A program made the translations under genes and the position numbers. The notes beneath the pieces are model-generated. The model was not told the origin of the DNA and ran no database searches. It worked only from the letters and a program-made list of their open reading frames with translations. From the NCBI GenBank assembly GCA_020048635.1, contig JAIFMF010000022.1, positions 1 through 43,290 on the forward strand: a DNA stretch of 43,290 bases. The letters run 5' to 3'. The stretch comes from Desulfobacula sp. (lineage in GTDB: Bacteria > Desulfobacterota > Desulfobacteria > Desulfobacterales > Desulfobacteraceae). Of this stretch, positions 24,579 through 33,622 are shown piece after piece (within the stretch, counting starts at the first letter, position 1; the number at the start of each line of letters is the position of its first letter).

Positions 24579-24655
24579 TGGTAGCGACGCAGGGAATTGA
24601 ACCCCGGACCCTGCGGATATGAGCCGCATGCTCTGACCATCTGAGCTACGTCGCC
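24579..24655 (-). tRNA. tRNA-Met (anticodon CAU, elongator-type)
   Basis: The 77-base gene includes an encoded CCA. The acceptor stem is GGCGACG/CGTCGCT, with a G-U first pair; the D arm GTAGCTCAGATGGTCAGAGC, the anticodon stem-loop TGCGG-CTCATAT-CCGCA and the T-loop GGTTCAATTCC are all clear. The CAU anticodon with the first pair closed excludes initiator tRNA, which has an open first pair. A tRNA-Ile with lysidine-modified CAU cannot be fully excluded. It is transcribed alone, with its own promoter and terminator. Confidence 0.92.
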
Positions 24656-24674
24656 ATGAACCAAAAACCCGACA

Positions 24675-24704
24675 AAAATATCACATAGAAATGTTAATTG
24701 TCAA
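24675..24704 (-). promoter_or_regulatory. promoter of the tRNA-Met gene
   Basis: TTGACA (24704-24699) is followed after 18 bases by TATTTT (24680-24675) with a TGA extension just upstream. The start point would fall about 12-15 bases before the mature tRNA 5' end. Confidence 0.55.
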
Positions 24705-24713
24705 TACGTATTT

Positions 24714-26042
24714 TCAATTGCTGGATGCTTTCACAAACCCCACCACCTTGACATTGAAGTTCTGGAGTTTTTCAGGGAGGTCGGAAAATACAACCATAAA
24801 GGGGACACTGGCACCTGGTTTTATATTCACATTGGAATTATGATTTCCATCTTTGACCTCAAGGAGCTTGCTGATTTCAGCAATATCTCCTGTTTTCAGC
24901 ATTTCTTCTGTTATGATGTTTCCACAGAATGCATTTTTTGTTTTTGCCACCGGTGTTTCTTTTGTGGATAAGGCTCCCTGAACTTCGATATGGCTGAAAG
25001 AAAGAGTTGAAGGGTTGTCCACACGCCCTGTAATTACGAACAGAGTTCCACCAGCGGAATTGGAAACAAATCGGCCGTTCACACTGTTTTCATTGGGGAT
25101 CGGTTTTATATCCGTGGCTGCAGGGGCGGTTTTTTTCAGATATTTTTCGACAAACGGTATTTTGACGTCAGGCAGGTAAGGAATTTTATATCCGGTCATG
25201 ATGCTGGCAACATAGGCCCCGGCAGCCACAAGAAAGATTAAGAGAAACAGCAGAACAGGAAGGCTGACCAGAGGTTTTTTCTTTCTTATGGACTTTTTCT
25301 CCAGCAAGTCCATTAAGGCAACTGATTCCTCGATCAGCGGTTTTTCTTCTATTGTTTCTTCTTTATTTGTATCTTTTCTCACAGGTTCTTTATCATCGGA
25401 ATTGTCTTCCGGTTCGTTCTTTTGTTCTAAAACCGCATCATAGTCTGAGAAATCATCTTCCGGTGTGATTTCTGCGAGTTCTTCTTCCGGTTCATCCCTT
25501 TCAAGGGTGGGCGTTTCCTCCTTGTCTTCGAATTCCAGCATCATTTCAAGGGGTGGGTCATCTTTTTTCGGGTCAGGCGCGTTGGAAAGACCATCGGTTG
25601 AGTCATCGTCCACATCAAACTCCAGTTCAAACTCATTATCTTTCTCTGTTTCGCCTTCTTCCATGCTCAGCCCAGGTTCTTCAGCCTCATATGCCATGGG
25701 TTCAAATTCGATTCCATCAAAGTCATTGTCCTTCTGTTCCAGATCCTGAGTTGTAAATTCAGAATCCTCCAGAATTAGATCCTGACTTTCAAAATCCAAT
25801 TCAGAATCCTTTAGCGAGAAATCAGTGTCCTCCATGTTAAAATCAGATGTGTCTTCAAAGATCGGAGCTTCTTCGGGAATAAAGTCAGGATTTTCTCCAT
25901 CGGCTTGTTCTGGTTCCCGGGGCAATGGATAGACTGTGAAAGTGTTTTTGCAGACACTGCAACGCACTTTTGAACCGGTTTCTTTGACAAGAGAATCGTC
26001 AAGGTTGAAACTTGTTGAGCATTCTCCACAGGTAATAATCAT
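24714..26042 (-). CDS. zinc-ribbon / DUF3426 membrane protein
   Basis: The 442-residue protein starts with an MJ0042-type zinc finger, MIITCGECSTSFNLDDSLV then VRCSVCKNTFTVYPLP, with two CxxC pairs. Residues about 50-260 are a very acidic, low-complexity linker with repeated DF/ED/LEDSEF-like units. One transmembrane helix follows a KKSIRKKKPLV basic patch (about residues 263-287), then a C-terminal DUF3426 domain (about 320-440) with GRVDNPS and VKPGASVPFMVVFSDLP-type motifs. The topology suggests a cytoplasmic zinc finger and an extracytoplasmic beta domain. Function is unknown. It follows hpt after 32 bases. A similar architecture is common in Desulfobacterota. Confidence 0.82.
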   Translation of the reverse strand: MIITCGECSTSFNLDDSLVKETGSKVRCSVCKNTFTVYPLPREPEQADGENPDFIPEEAPIFEDTSDFNMEDTDFSLKDSELDFESQDLILEDSEFTTQDLEQKDNDFDGIEFEPMAYEAEEPGLSMEEGETEKDNEFELEFDVDDDSTDGLSNAPDPKKDDPPLEMMLEFEDKEETPTLERDEPEEELAEITPEDDFSDYDAVLEQKNEPEDNSDDKEPVRKDTNKEETIEEKPLIEESVALMDLLEKKSIRKKKPLVSLPVLLFLLIFLVAAGAYVASIMTGYKIPYLPDVKIPFVEKYLKKTAPAATDIKPIPNENSVNGRFVSNSAGGTLFVITGRVDNPSTLSFSHIEVQGALSTKETPVAKTKNAFCGNIITEEMLKTGDIAEISKLLEVKDGNHNSNVNIKPGASVPFMVVFSDLPEKLQNFNVKVVGFVKASSN

Positions 26043-26074
26043 TGGGTTCCCCTTATTCTGAAGTTTCAGATTTC

Positions 26075-26590
26075 CTAAAGTTTCAGGTCATAGATGGCAG
26101 GAAGGTTTCTATATTTCTCATTATAGTCCAGTCCATACCCGACAATAAACCCTTTTTCAAGCGAAAAACATGAATAATCCACATCAATTTTTACATTACG
26201 TCGTTCATGTTTGTCAATCAATGCACAGATTTTAATGGACCGGGGATTTAATGAAGTGATGGACTCAATGATCTTGATCAGAGTTTGGCCGGTGTCCACG
26301 ATATCTTCAACGAGAATAACATCCCGGTTTTTGAGGTTCAGATCCGGTTTTTTGGTAAATACAAGATTTCCGGTGGAGGACGTTCCCTGATAGGAAGAAG
26401 CACCGATCAGATCAATCTCATGATCAATGGTGATTCTGCGGGAAAGGTCGGCAAGAAAAATAAATGATCCTTTCAAGATACCGACAAGAATTAGATCTTT
26501 TGTTTTATAGTCAGCGGAAATCTGTCGTCCTATTTTTTGAATCTGCTCATGAATTTCCTGCTCAGATATCAAGGGAATGAATTCAGGCAT
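26075..26590 (-). CDS. hpt: hypoxanthine phosphoribosyltransferase
   Basis: Hpt makes IMP (and GMP) from hypoxanthine or guanine and PRPP in purine salvage. The 171-residue length is normal. The PRPP-binding loop is VILVEDIVDTGQTLIKI near residue 95, and other family blocks are LVGILKGSFIFLADLSRRI and the C-terminal KGFIVGYGLDYNEKYRNLPAIY. It lies 8 bases after the dnaJ-like gene, so co-transcribed. Confidence 0.94.
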   Translation of the reverse strand: MPEFIPLISEQEIHEQIQKIGRQISADYKTKDLILVGILKGSFIFLADLSRRITIDHEIDLIGASSYQGTSSTGNLVFTKKPDLNLKNRDVILVEDIVDTGQTLIKIIESITSLNPRSIKICALIDKHERRNVKIDVDYSCFSLEKGFIVGYGLDYNEKYRNLPAIYDLKL

Positions 26591-26598
26591 TTTATAAG

Positions 26599-27543
26599 TT
26601 ATAATCCTGTTTTTTGAAGTTGCTGGATAATCTCTTTTTGTTTGTCGGTTAATTCTTTTGGCATGGTTATATTAATCACAACAAAGAGATCCCCGCAACC
26701 ATTTCCTTTCATTTCAGGAATTCCTCGGCCGGGTATCCGCATTTTTGCCTTATGGTTTGTTCCTGCAGGGACCTTAAGATTGAGGGTCGTCCCGTCCGGT
26801 GTGACAATTTCCAGGGTGTCCCCGAGCAGGGCAGTGCTGAGCGAAACCTGCTTTGAGACCAGCACATCATTGCCTTCAACGGCATAACCGTCTGAAGGGA
26901 TAAAATGGGACCGGATGTACAGATTACCTGCCGGGCCGCCATTGGGGCTCATTTGACCTTTTCCGGCCAGCCGGATTTTTTTGCCCTCGGCCAGCCCTTT
27001 GGGAATATTGACCTCAATGGCTCTGGTACTGCCGTCCTGGCTGATGGTGATGGTCTTTTTTGTACCATTCATGATTTCATGGATCGTCAGGGGGATTTCA
27101 TATTCAATATCTTTACCTTTTGCCGGGGGCCTTTGTCGTTGACCAAAACCGCCCTGTCCGGCACCCTGGAAAAACGGATTGCCGCCGGCACCTGAAAAAC
27201 CATTGCGCTGACCGCCTCTTCCAAATGAGGCTCCCCCCATGGATCCGCCGAATCCGAATTCCTTTAGAATGTCACCCATATCAAAGTTTCGGAAAATATC
27301 TTCCTGTGAAAATCGCTGCTGAAATCCGGCAGACCCGTATGTGTCATACTGATTTTTTTTCTCAGGATCGCTTAAGACAGCATAAGCTTCACTGATTTTT
27401 TTGAATTTTTCTTCCATTGCCTTATCCCCCTCTGTTTTATCGGGGTGATATTTCATGGCGAGTTTTCGATAAGCTTTTTTTATTTCAGAAGCGTCGGCGT
27501 TTTTTTCAATACCTAAAATTTTGTAATAGTCATCATCAGCCAT
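26599..27543 (-). CDS. DnaJ-like co-chaperone (CbpA type, no zinc finger)
   Basis: This 314-residue protein has an N-terminal J domain with the HPD motif at residues 33-35, which stimulates DnaK ATPase, then a Gly/Phe/Arg-rich linker (about 75-140) and the DnaJ C-terminal substrate-binding domains (about 145-305). The Cys-rich zinc-finger domain of true DnaJ is absent, so it belongs with CbpA/DjlA-like class II J proteins. dnaK and grpE are not nearby. It heads the dnaJ-like/hpt/DUF3426 operon; upstream there is TATAAA with a poorly spaced TTGACT. Confidence 0.9.
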   Translation of the reverse strand: MADDDYYKILGIEKNADASEIKKAYRKLAMKYHPDKTEGDKAMEEKFKKISEAYAVLSDPEKKNQYDTYGSAGFQQRFSQEDIFRNFDMGDILKEFGFGGSMGGASFGRGGQRNGFSGAGGNPFFQGAGQGGFGQRQRPPAKGKDIEYEIPLTIHEIMNGTKKTITISQDGSTRAIEVNIPKGLAEGKKIRLAGKGQMSPNGGPAGNLYIRSHFIPSDGYAVEGNDVLVSKQVSLSTALLGDTLEIVTPDGTTLNLKVPAGTNHKAKMRIPGRGIPEMKGNGCGDLFVVINITMPKELTDKQKEIIQQLQKTGL

Positions 27544-27614
27544 ATCATGTTCCTTTTACTCATAAATCCAATCAATTTAATTATTTGTGCCTTTTATAGT
27601 AAGTTTGAATTGTT

Positions 27615-29504
27615 TCAAGTCAAGTTTCCGGTTCTATTTTGAAAGGCTGAAATACCAACCATCAGAACGGATATGGCTGCTGGCGTCATCCCATCAATTC
27701 TGGATGCCTGGCCAAGGGATGTGGGAAGAATCCGATAGAGTTTTTCCTTCAGCTCGTTTGAAAGGCCGGGGGCCTTAGAATAATCAAAATCATCCGGTAT
27801 CCGGATTCTTTCAAGATCTTTATATTTTTTGATTTCATTATACTGGCGCTGGATATAGCCTTCATATTTAATCTCGATCTCAGCCTGCTCCTCAGCCCTT
27901 TCAAGCACAGGCTCCGAAGGTGGGAAGATATTCTTTAGGGAGGCATAATCCAGTTCAGCCCGTTTTAAAAGCTGCTCAAGCTTAACCCCATTGGTGATGG
28001 GGGTTGTTCCTCTGGCCAAGAGGAATGCATTCATGGCTTCAGTGGGCTTCACCACAAAGGTTTTGATCCGATGGACTTCCTTTTGCGTCTGCGTTTTTAT
28101 TTCTTCGCAGAATTTCAAGGTGTCGTTATCAATGAGACCCAGTTCGTTTCCGATGCCGGATAATCTCAGGTCGGCATTGTCTTCCCTCAAGAGGAGCCTG
28201 TACTCCGCCCTTGAGGTAAACATTCTGTAAGGCTCGTTGGTTCCCCGTGTTACAAGATCATCCACCATGACGCCCATATAAGCTTCGGAACGATCCAGAA
28301 GCAGGGGAGGGCGTTTCTGCACTGTGCAGGCAGCGTTAATGCCTGCCCATAATCCTTGGGCACCGGCTTCTTCATAACCGGAGGTGCCATTGATCTGACC
28401 GGCCAGAAACAGCCCTTTTATTTTTTTGGTCTCAAGAGTCAGGCAAAGTTCCAGAGGATTGATATAATCATATTCAATGGCATAGGCCGGTCTCATGATT
28501 TTTGCTTCTTCCAGGCCTTTTACGGATCGGACGATCCTGTACTGGATTTCCAGCGGCAGACTGTTTCCAAGGCCTGATGCATAAATTTCTTTTGTATGGA
28601 GGCCCTCATATTCCAGGATGACATGGTGGCTTTCCCGTTCGGGAAACTTGACGATTTTGTCCTCAAAAGAAGGACAGTAGCGCGCGGACTGGCCCTTGAT
28701 ATGGCCGCCGTAAAGTGCTGAATATTGCAGGTTCTGCCGGACAATGTCATGGGTATATGGATTGGTGCGGCCCATGAAGCTTGGTACCAAGGGGTTGGTG
28801 ATGGTTTTTGTTGAAAAGGAAAACGGTTTTGGGGTGCTGTCCGACGGGTGAGCGACAAATTGTGAAAAATCAATGGTATCCGCATGGAGCCGTGGCGGGG
28901 TTCCGGTTTTCATCCTGCCAACATTAAACCCGAGATCGGCAAGATTCTGGGCAAGGCCGATGGATGAAAATTCTCCGGCCCGTCCAGCCTGGATTTTTGT
29001 CGCCCCGATATGAACCGTTCCTTTCAGAAAGGTTCCTGTTGCAATGACAACAGCCTTTGCAGCATATTCAAACCCGGTCTGATCCGTTATTCCCGTTATG
29101 GTATGGTTTTCAATCCGGAGTTCATGAGCCATGGCCTGTTTTAAATCCAGGTTTTTTGTTTTTTCAATCACGGCCTTCATATTTCTTGAATATAGCCCCT
29201 TATCATTCTGGGTCCGGGTTGAGTGAACCGCGGGGCCTTTGCTTGTATTTAAGGTCTTGTATTGAATGGCGGAAGAATCGGTGATTTTAGCCATTTCACC
29301 TCCCAGGGCATCCATTTCTTTCACCAGTTGTCCTTTGGCCATTCCGCCGATGGAGGGACTGCAGGGCATGGAAGCAATCTTATCCATATCAATGGTCAAA
29401 AGAAGGGTCGCACATCCCATGCGTGCGGATGCAAGGGCTGCTTCGCATCCAGCATGACCGGCGCCGATCACAATGACATCATAGTCTTTAATATCTGAAT
29501 CCAT
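27615..29504 (-). CDS. mnmG: tRNA uridine-5-carboxymethylaminomethyl modification enzyme, FAD subunit
   Basis: MnmG (GidA) works with MnmE to form cmnm5U34 in tRNAs reading two-codon boxes. The 629-residue protein opens with the FAD-binding DVIVIGAGHAGCEAALASARMG and shows SCNPSIGG-type residues as SPSIGGMAKGQLVKEMDALGG, GRAGEFSS, RMKTGTPPRLH and GQINGTSGYEEAGAQGL. The C-terminal GidA-associated helical domain ends PAAISVLMVGISA. mnmE is not in the window. It ends 71 bases before the dnaJ-like gene. Confidence 0.95.
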   Translation of the reverse strand: MDSDIKDYDVIVIGAGHAGCEAALASARMGCATLLLTIDMDKIASMPCSPSIGGMAKGQLVKEMDALGGEMAKITDSSAIQYKTLNTSKGPAVHSTRTQNDKGLYSRNMKAVIEKTKNLDLKQAMAHELRIENHTITGITDQTGFEYAAKAVVIATGTFLKGTVHIGATKIQAGRAGEFSSIGLAQNLADLGFNVGRMKTGTPPRLHADTIDFSQFVAHPSDSTPKPFSFSTKTITNPLVPSFMGRTNPYTHDIVRQNLQYSALYGGHIKGQSARYCPSFEDKIVKFPERESHHVILEYEGLHTKEIYASGLGNSLPLEIQYRIVRSVKGLEEAKIMRPAYAIEYDYINPLELCLTLETKKIKGLFLAGQINGTSGYEEAGAQGLWAGINAACTVQKRPPLLLDRSEAYMGVMVDDLVTRGTNEPYRMFTSRAEYRLLLREDNADLRLSGIGNELGLIDNDTLKFCEEIKTQTQKEVHRIKTFVVKPTEAMNAFLLARGTTPITNGVKLEQLLKRAELDYASLKNIFPPSEPVLERAEEQAEIEIKYEGYIQRQYNEIKKYKDLERIRIPDDFDYSKAPGLSNELKEKLYRILPTSLGQASRIDGMTPAAISVLMVGISAFQNRTGNLT

Positions 29505-29637
29505 GGCGGCAAAGTATATCCCTGCCTGAAGATTTGGTCAACGGAATTGAACTCTGAGGCTCAAATATGGAAGTAAATGAGAAGCAACTGTTTTGCCGAT
29601 TATCTTTTCGGCACCCTTGATTTGTTCTTTAACACAG

Positions 29638-29680
29638 GAAATAAATCGCACCCGGCAGATTGACTGTGTACCGGGTGCGG
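29638..29680 (-). terminator. probable terminator of the livJ-like gene
   Basis: GCACCCGG (29648-29655) pairs with CCGGGTGC (29671-29678), a perfect 8-bp stem, 13 bases after the gene's stop. It is followed on the minus strand by GATTTATTT. The U-run is imperfect. Confidence 0.6.
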
Positions 29681-29691
29681 TTTATTTTAAG

Positions 29692-30900
29692 CTAATATCG
29701 TTTCCAGAAAGGTACCGTTGACATTTTATTGGCCTTAAAATCAGCCTCCGTCAGTTGGTAGACCGCTATTTTGGGATCAGCACAGTCGCCGTTTGCAGTG
29801 CAGGTGATAGTGCCGGTGAGGCCCTTCATCCCTTTTGTTTCGTGCAATGCCTTATTGAGTGTGTCTCTGTCTATTTCAAGGGCATCGCCTTTAACAACAG
29901 CAGCTTTTTCAAGAGCCTCGAATATCAGGAACATGGCATCATAAGCATGGGCATGGTAAGGCGCTTCCGGGGCAACGCCGTATTTTTGCTTATATTTTTC
30001 AAGGAAAGAGCTATAAGAAGCATCCATGGCAGTAAAATCAGGGCTGGAATGATACATGCCGATGGCTGCATTACCGGCAGCAGCAAGAAAAACAGGAGCA
30101 AAGGAACCATCCGAACCCATGATGGCAACTTTTTCCAGACCTGAAATCTCTTTGGACTGGCGGACACAAAAAGCGGTTTCCGCAGGAAACATCGGCATAT
30201 AAATCATTTGTGGCGCAGCACTGGCAATTTTTGTCAGAACCGGTCTCATATCTGTATCACCAGGAGAAATCGCTTCGATAGATGTCATGGTCCCGCCAAG
30301 TTTTTTAAATGTATCCGCAAATACCTGGGCAAGCGATTGAGTCATGATACCTCCGTCATGGATGGCTGCCGCCTTTTTAAGTCCTAATTTTTTAAAGATA
30401 AATTCTGCTGCGACTGCACCCTGGACTTTATCATTATGACAAGTTCTCAGGTATCCGGCAAAGTCGGGCCCACTTTCAGGATCTGTCAGGAAAGGGGCTG
30501 TCGTGGATGGAGAGATGGAAGGTATCCTCATTTTCCAAAGAATGGGCATACCGGCTTTTGCAGCACTGGAGCAACTTGCGCCAATGGCCATAAGGACCGT
30601 CGGGTCTGATGCGATTCTGGATGCAGCAGTCTGACCGCCTTCCGGGGTGCATCCTTCATCCTGGCTGCTCAGTTTGATGGGGTGACCTTTAAAAGATCCG
30701 CCTTTGGCATCGATAGCCAGTTCAAGGCCCCGAATGATATCAACCCCAAGAACTAAAACAGGACCGCTTGTTGCAAGCCAGGTTGCCAGATGGATAGGCT
30801 CTCCTTTTTTTATTACGAGGACATTTCCTGCTGTAGCCGGGCCGGCAATCAGACCAAACAGGAAGCAAACGGCAATTAACACTCTGAATAAATGTTTCAT
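29692..30900 (-). CDS. ABC transporter periplasmic binding protein, LivJ/branched-chain amino acid type
   Basis: This 402-residue protein has a signal peptide (FRVLIAVCFLFGLIAGPATAG) and a type I periplasmic-binding fold of the peripla_BP_6/LivK family. Typical blocks are IHLATWLATSGPVLVLGVDIIRGLELAIDAKGG, SQDEGCTPEGGQTAASRIAS, MAIGASCSSAAKAGMPI and YHAHAYDAMFLIFEAL. No LivHMGF permease or ATPase genes are in the window, so its transporter is elsewhere. Binding proteins of this family next to acyl-CoA ligases often recognise aromatic or other organic acids rather than amino acids. It lies downstream of the ligase/crotonase genes on the same strand. Confidence 0.88.
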   Translation of the reverse strand: MKHLFRVLIAVCFLFGLIAGPATAGNVLVIKKGEPIHLATWLATSGPVLVLGVDIIRGLELAIDAKGGSFKGHPIKLSSQDEGCTPEGGQTAASRIASDPTVLMAIGASCSSAAKAGMPILWKMRIPSISPSTTAPFLTDPESGPDFAGYLRTCHNDKVQGAVAAEFIFKKLGLKKAAAIHDGGIMTQSLAQVFADTFKKLGGTMTSIEAISPGDTDMRPVLTKIASAAPQMIYMPMFPAETAFCVRQSKEISGLEKVAIMGSDGSFAPVFLAAAGNAAIGMYHSSPDFTAMDASYSSFLEKYKQKYGVAPEAPYHAHAYDAMFLIFEALEKAAVVKGDALEIDRDTLNKALHETKGMKGLTGTITCTANGDCADPKIAVYQLTEADFKANKMSTVPFWKRY

Positions 30901-30929
30901 AGGACACTCTCCCTTTAACCAATAAATAG

Positions 30930-30990
30930 TTTTATGTTAAAATATTCGGGTCAAATGCTGATATGAATGTTTTATCTGTGCTTTGACCCG
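30930..30990 (-). terminator. inverted repeat, possible terminator between the crotonase and livJ-like genes
   Basis: CGGGTCAAA (30947-30955) and TTTGACCCG (30982-30990) form a perfect 9-bp inverted repeat with a 26-base loop, followed on the minus strand by AATATTTTAAC. The long loop makes it a weak terminator candidate; it could instead be an operator, because it lies 47-90 bases before the livJ-like ATG. Confidence 0.4.
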
Positions 30991-31064
30991 GCTGGTATAA
31001 CCTTTTTATTGCGTCCGGTTTTAAATTTTATTAGACCCTGTCCACTCATTATTGGTAAATTTGT

Positions 31065-31778
31065 TTATGATACCTCACCGGAGCCATGTGCAAGAATAAA
31101 TTGTTTGATCCTTTTTTCTGTATTTTCGGACCGGCCGGACAGGACCATGGCTCTCCCTTCTTTAAATTTGGCTGCTATTTTTGCGGCATATGAATTCAGC
31201 AGGTCATCCAGTTCCTCTATCTTGCAAACCTGATTCACCAGACCGATCCGGAAAGCTTCGGCGGCATCTATGTCACGGCCCGTCAGCATGAGTTCCTTTG
31301 CCCTTGTAGCGCCGATGATCTGTGGCAAAAGCCGGGTGGAGGCATTGGAATAAAAAAGTCCCAGATCCAGTTCGGGTAACATAATTCGCGTATCCTCCGC
31401 TGCAATGCGTAAGTCGCAGGCAAGGGTGTGCTCAAACCCGCCGCCAACCACCCAGCCATGATATCCCGTTATAATGATGCCGGGATGACCCATCATGGCA
31501 ACGGTCAGATCCTGCCAGGACCAGAGGTAATCAACGGCATCAGATGCCTTTTCCTTATTTGTCAGAAGATCGTAGCCGTATTTCAGATCAGCACCAAAAG
31601 TAAAATTTTTTCCTTTGGCTGAATAAATGACACACATGTCTTCATTCTTCCGGCTGAGTTCAAAAGCTTCGATCAGCAGGCTGAGGATTTCCTTGGTGAT
31701 GGGATTGGATTTTTCCGGATGGTTCAGTGTAATACGACCGATGGGGCCATTTTTTTCATACAGCACTTTATCGCTCAT
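31065..31778 (-). CDS. enoyl-CoA hydratase/isomerase (crotonase) family protein
   Basis: This 237-residue protein has the crotonase fold: an oxyanion-hole region KNFTFGADLKYG near residue 53 and HGWVVGGGFEHTLACDLRIAAEDTRIMLPELDLGL near residue 108. The Glu of GGGFEH and the Glu of LPELD match the two catalytic acids of enoyl-CoA hydratase, so hydration activity is plausible. However, the following GTIPGAGG segment is replaced by GLFYSNAST, pointing to a divergent subgroup. Its start overlaps the acyl-CoA ligase stop by ATGA. A role in a short acyl-CoA pathway is inferred from that coupling. Confidence 0.85.
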   Translation of the reverse strand: MSDKVLYEKNGPIGRITLNHPEKSNPITKEILSLLIEAFELSRKNEDMCVIYSAKGKNFTFGADLKYGYDLLTNKEKASDAVDYLWSWQDLTVAMMGHPGIIITGYHGWVVGGGFEHTLACDLRIAAEDTRIMLPELDLGLFYSNASTRLLPQIIGATRAKELMLTGRDIDAAEAFRIGLVNQVCKIEELDDLLNSYAAKIAAKFKEGRAMVLSGRSENTEKRIKQFILAHGSGEVS

Positions 31779-33391
31779 AGCAGTCCCTCTTTTATTTTTT
31801 TTATGATTTCAGTTTGTAGCAGAGCCCGGTTGATTTTACCGATATGGGTGACAGGCAGGTCATCCTTAATGATAATGCGTTTGGGAACTTTGAATTTGGC
31901 CAGTTGGGTTTCACATAGGTTGATCAGATGGTCCGGATCAATGGCTGATCCGGATGCAGGGCTGACAATTAGCCACACAACTTCTCCGAGAATTTTGTCC
32001 GGTACCCCGATGGCCGCTGCAATGCCGACGGAAGAATCCTGGGTGACCACCTCTTCAATCTCTGCTGGCATCACCGTATAGCTGCCGACCCGGATGATAT
32101 GTTTTGTCCGGCCTTTGATAAATAATTCGCCCTCTTTGGTCAAATAGCCAAGATCCCCTGTTCTGCAATACCCATCGTGCGTAAATCCCTGTCGATCCTC
32201 ATCCGGCATTTTAAAATACTTTTTGATGGTGAAGTCACTTCTGACCAGGACCTCACCTTCCTCATATTCCGGCAGATCATGGTCTTCCCGGTCCACAATT
32301 CTGATGCTGTATCCCGAAAGAGGGTGTCCTACAAAGCCCTGTACAATTTTTTGAATATCGTCTCCGGGCTCTGTAAAGGTCACCTCGGCTCCGGCTTCGG
32401 TACTGCCGTACCCGATAATGAGATTCGGACATATCCGGGTCTGGATCTGCTCCAGCAATTCAGTCTCTGTCTTTTCCCCTGACAGAACGGCCAGCTTTAA
32501 AGAAGAAAGATTATAATCCTTTAATTGCGGTGTGATGAGCATAATCGCATACATGGTGGGAACGCCGCCGATCCATTCTATATTTTCTTTTTCAACGGTT
32601 TCGAAAATATGGACAGGGCTCCAGGTATCATTGACAAACATTTCCATGCCACCGGTAATCCCCATTCCCATCAACTCAACCGTTCCACCGACATGACTGG
32701 GCGTGAGCGAGACAATGGATTTGATTCTTTTGGGCCCATCCTCATATCCAAGGTGTCTGTTAATAATGGACACCTCTGCTGCGGCCATACCGGCAACATT
32801 GATTTTTGACAGCATGGCGGCCTTGGGAGTGCCTGTGGTTCCGCCGGTAAAAACAATCAGCAGATCATCGTTTTTGTTCTGATCCGTTTTTGCATGTGTA
32901 AGGTTTTCATCTTCAGTTGGGCCTGATACCAGCAGATCTTCAAATGATAAACCTGTCCCTCGTTCACCCACTGTCACGTATTGAACCTGGGGGGCAATGT
33001 CGAATTCATTCATAATGTCATGCAGGATAGTCTCAGTATCGGAGCTATCCTGATGCCTTAAACTGATCAACACGGCGGGGTGTAAATGGGATAGAAATTT
33101 TTTCAGGTCAGCCGATTTATATTTTACATCCAGAGCACAGATAACAGCACCGATTTTGTCGGCTGCGATCAGGGTAAAAAGATATTCCGGCGAGGCCGGG
33201 AGCATGGTTGCAATAATATCTCCTTTTTTTAACCCGATATGTAAAAAGGATTTGGCAAGGGTGTCTGTCTTTATATCAAATTCTTTCCATGTGAAATGCC
33301 TGTCCTTAAAATGGATTGCTGGCAAATCGGGATAGACAGATGCCCAATAGCTGACATATTGCCAAAGGTAGCTCATTTTTTTTTCGTTCAT
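31775..33391 (-). CDS. AMP-forming acyl-CoA ligase (ANL superfamily)
   Basis: This 538-residue enzyme activates a carboxylic acid with ATP and couples it to CoA. The adenylation motifs are IVFTGGTTGTPKAAMLSK near residue 178, IGYGSTEAGAEVTF near residue 324 and YCRTGDLGYL near residue 410. The hinge is GRTKHIIRVGSYTVMPAEIEE, and the C-terminal catalytic Lys is in THIGKINRALL. Lengths and motifs fit fatty or aromatic acid ligases; the substrate is not readable. It is co-transcribed with the crotonase gene and preceded by a promoter carrying a motif also found at tetR. Confidence 0.9.
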   Translation of the reverse strand: MNEKKMSYLWQYVSYWASVYPDLPAIHFKDRHFTWKEFDIKTDTLAKSFLHIGLKKGDIIATMLPASPEYLFTLIAADKIGAVICALDVKYKSADLKKFLSHLHPAVLISLRHQDSSDTETILHDIMNEFDIAPQVQYVTVGERGTGLSFEDLLVSGPTEDENLTHAKTDQNKNDDLLIVFTGGTTGTPKAAMLSKINVAGMAAAEVSIINRHLGYEDGPKRIKSIVSLTPSHVGGTVELMGMGITGGMEMFVNDTWSPVHIFETVEKENIEWIGGVPTMYAIMLITPQLKDYNLSSLKLAVLSGEKTETELLEQIQTRICPNLIIGYGSTEAGAEVTFTEPGDDIQKIVQGFVGHPLSGYSIRIVDREDHDLPEYEEGEVLVRSDFTIKKYFKMPDEDRQGFTHDGYCRTGDLGYLTKEGELFIKGRTKHIIRVGSYTVMPAEIEEVVTQDSSVGIAAAIGVPDKILGEVVWLIVSPASGSAIDPDHLINLCETQLAKFKVPKRIIIKDDLPVTHIGKINRALLQTEIIKKIKEGLL

Positions 33392-33478
33392 AAAAACTCC
33401 CAGCTTGTTCCAAAATCAAGCCAAACATGAAGGTTAAAAATTTATTCAAAAGAATAATAAATAACCATAACATAAAAA

Positions 33479-33521
33479 TTATACCCAAGGTCAACATATT
33501 GACAAAAAGAATGTCTGTCAA
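33479..33521 (-). promoter_or_regulatory. promoter of the acyl-CoA ligase operon with TetR-type operator motif
   Basis: TTGACA (33521-33516) and TATGTT (33498-33493) are 17 bases apart on the minus strand. The motif TTATACC-CAA-GGTCAA (33479-33494) covers the expected transcription start. It matches 12 of 16 bases of a motif in front of tetR. AT-rich DNA between here and the tetR stop (33522-33622) holds nothing else I can name. Confidence 0.55.
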
Positions 33522-33622
33522 GAAGAATTTTTGTATGGATTAAAATAAAATTTAAAATGATTTCAGAGGTATGAAATTCTTTATTTGATCATCAAGGATG
33601 CCGGGAATGTAAGAAACGATCA

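Noticed and set aside
24404..24664. A minus-strand frame of 86 codons over the tRNA-Met gene
   Set aside because: It reads through the tRNA and its terminator, so it is not a protein gene.
26599..27543. Heat-shock (CIRCE or sigma-32) control of the dnaJ-like gene
   Set aside because: CTTGAAA occurs upstream, but there is no CCCCAT-type -10 box and no CIRCE inverted repeat.
33306..33521. A hydrophobic 71-codon minus-strand frame at the ligase promoter
   Set aside because: It overlaps the start of the acyl-CoA ligase out of frame and covers the predicted promoter; no ribosome binding site supports it.
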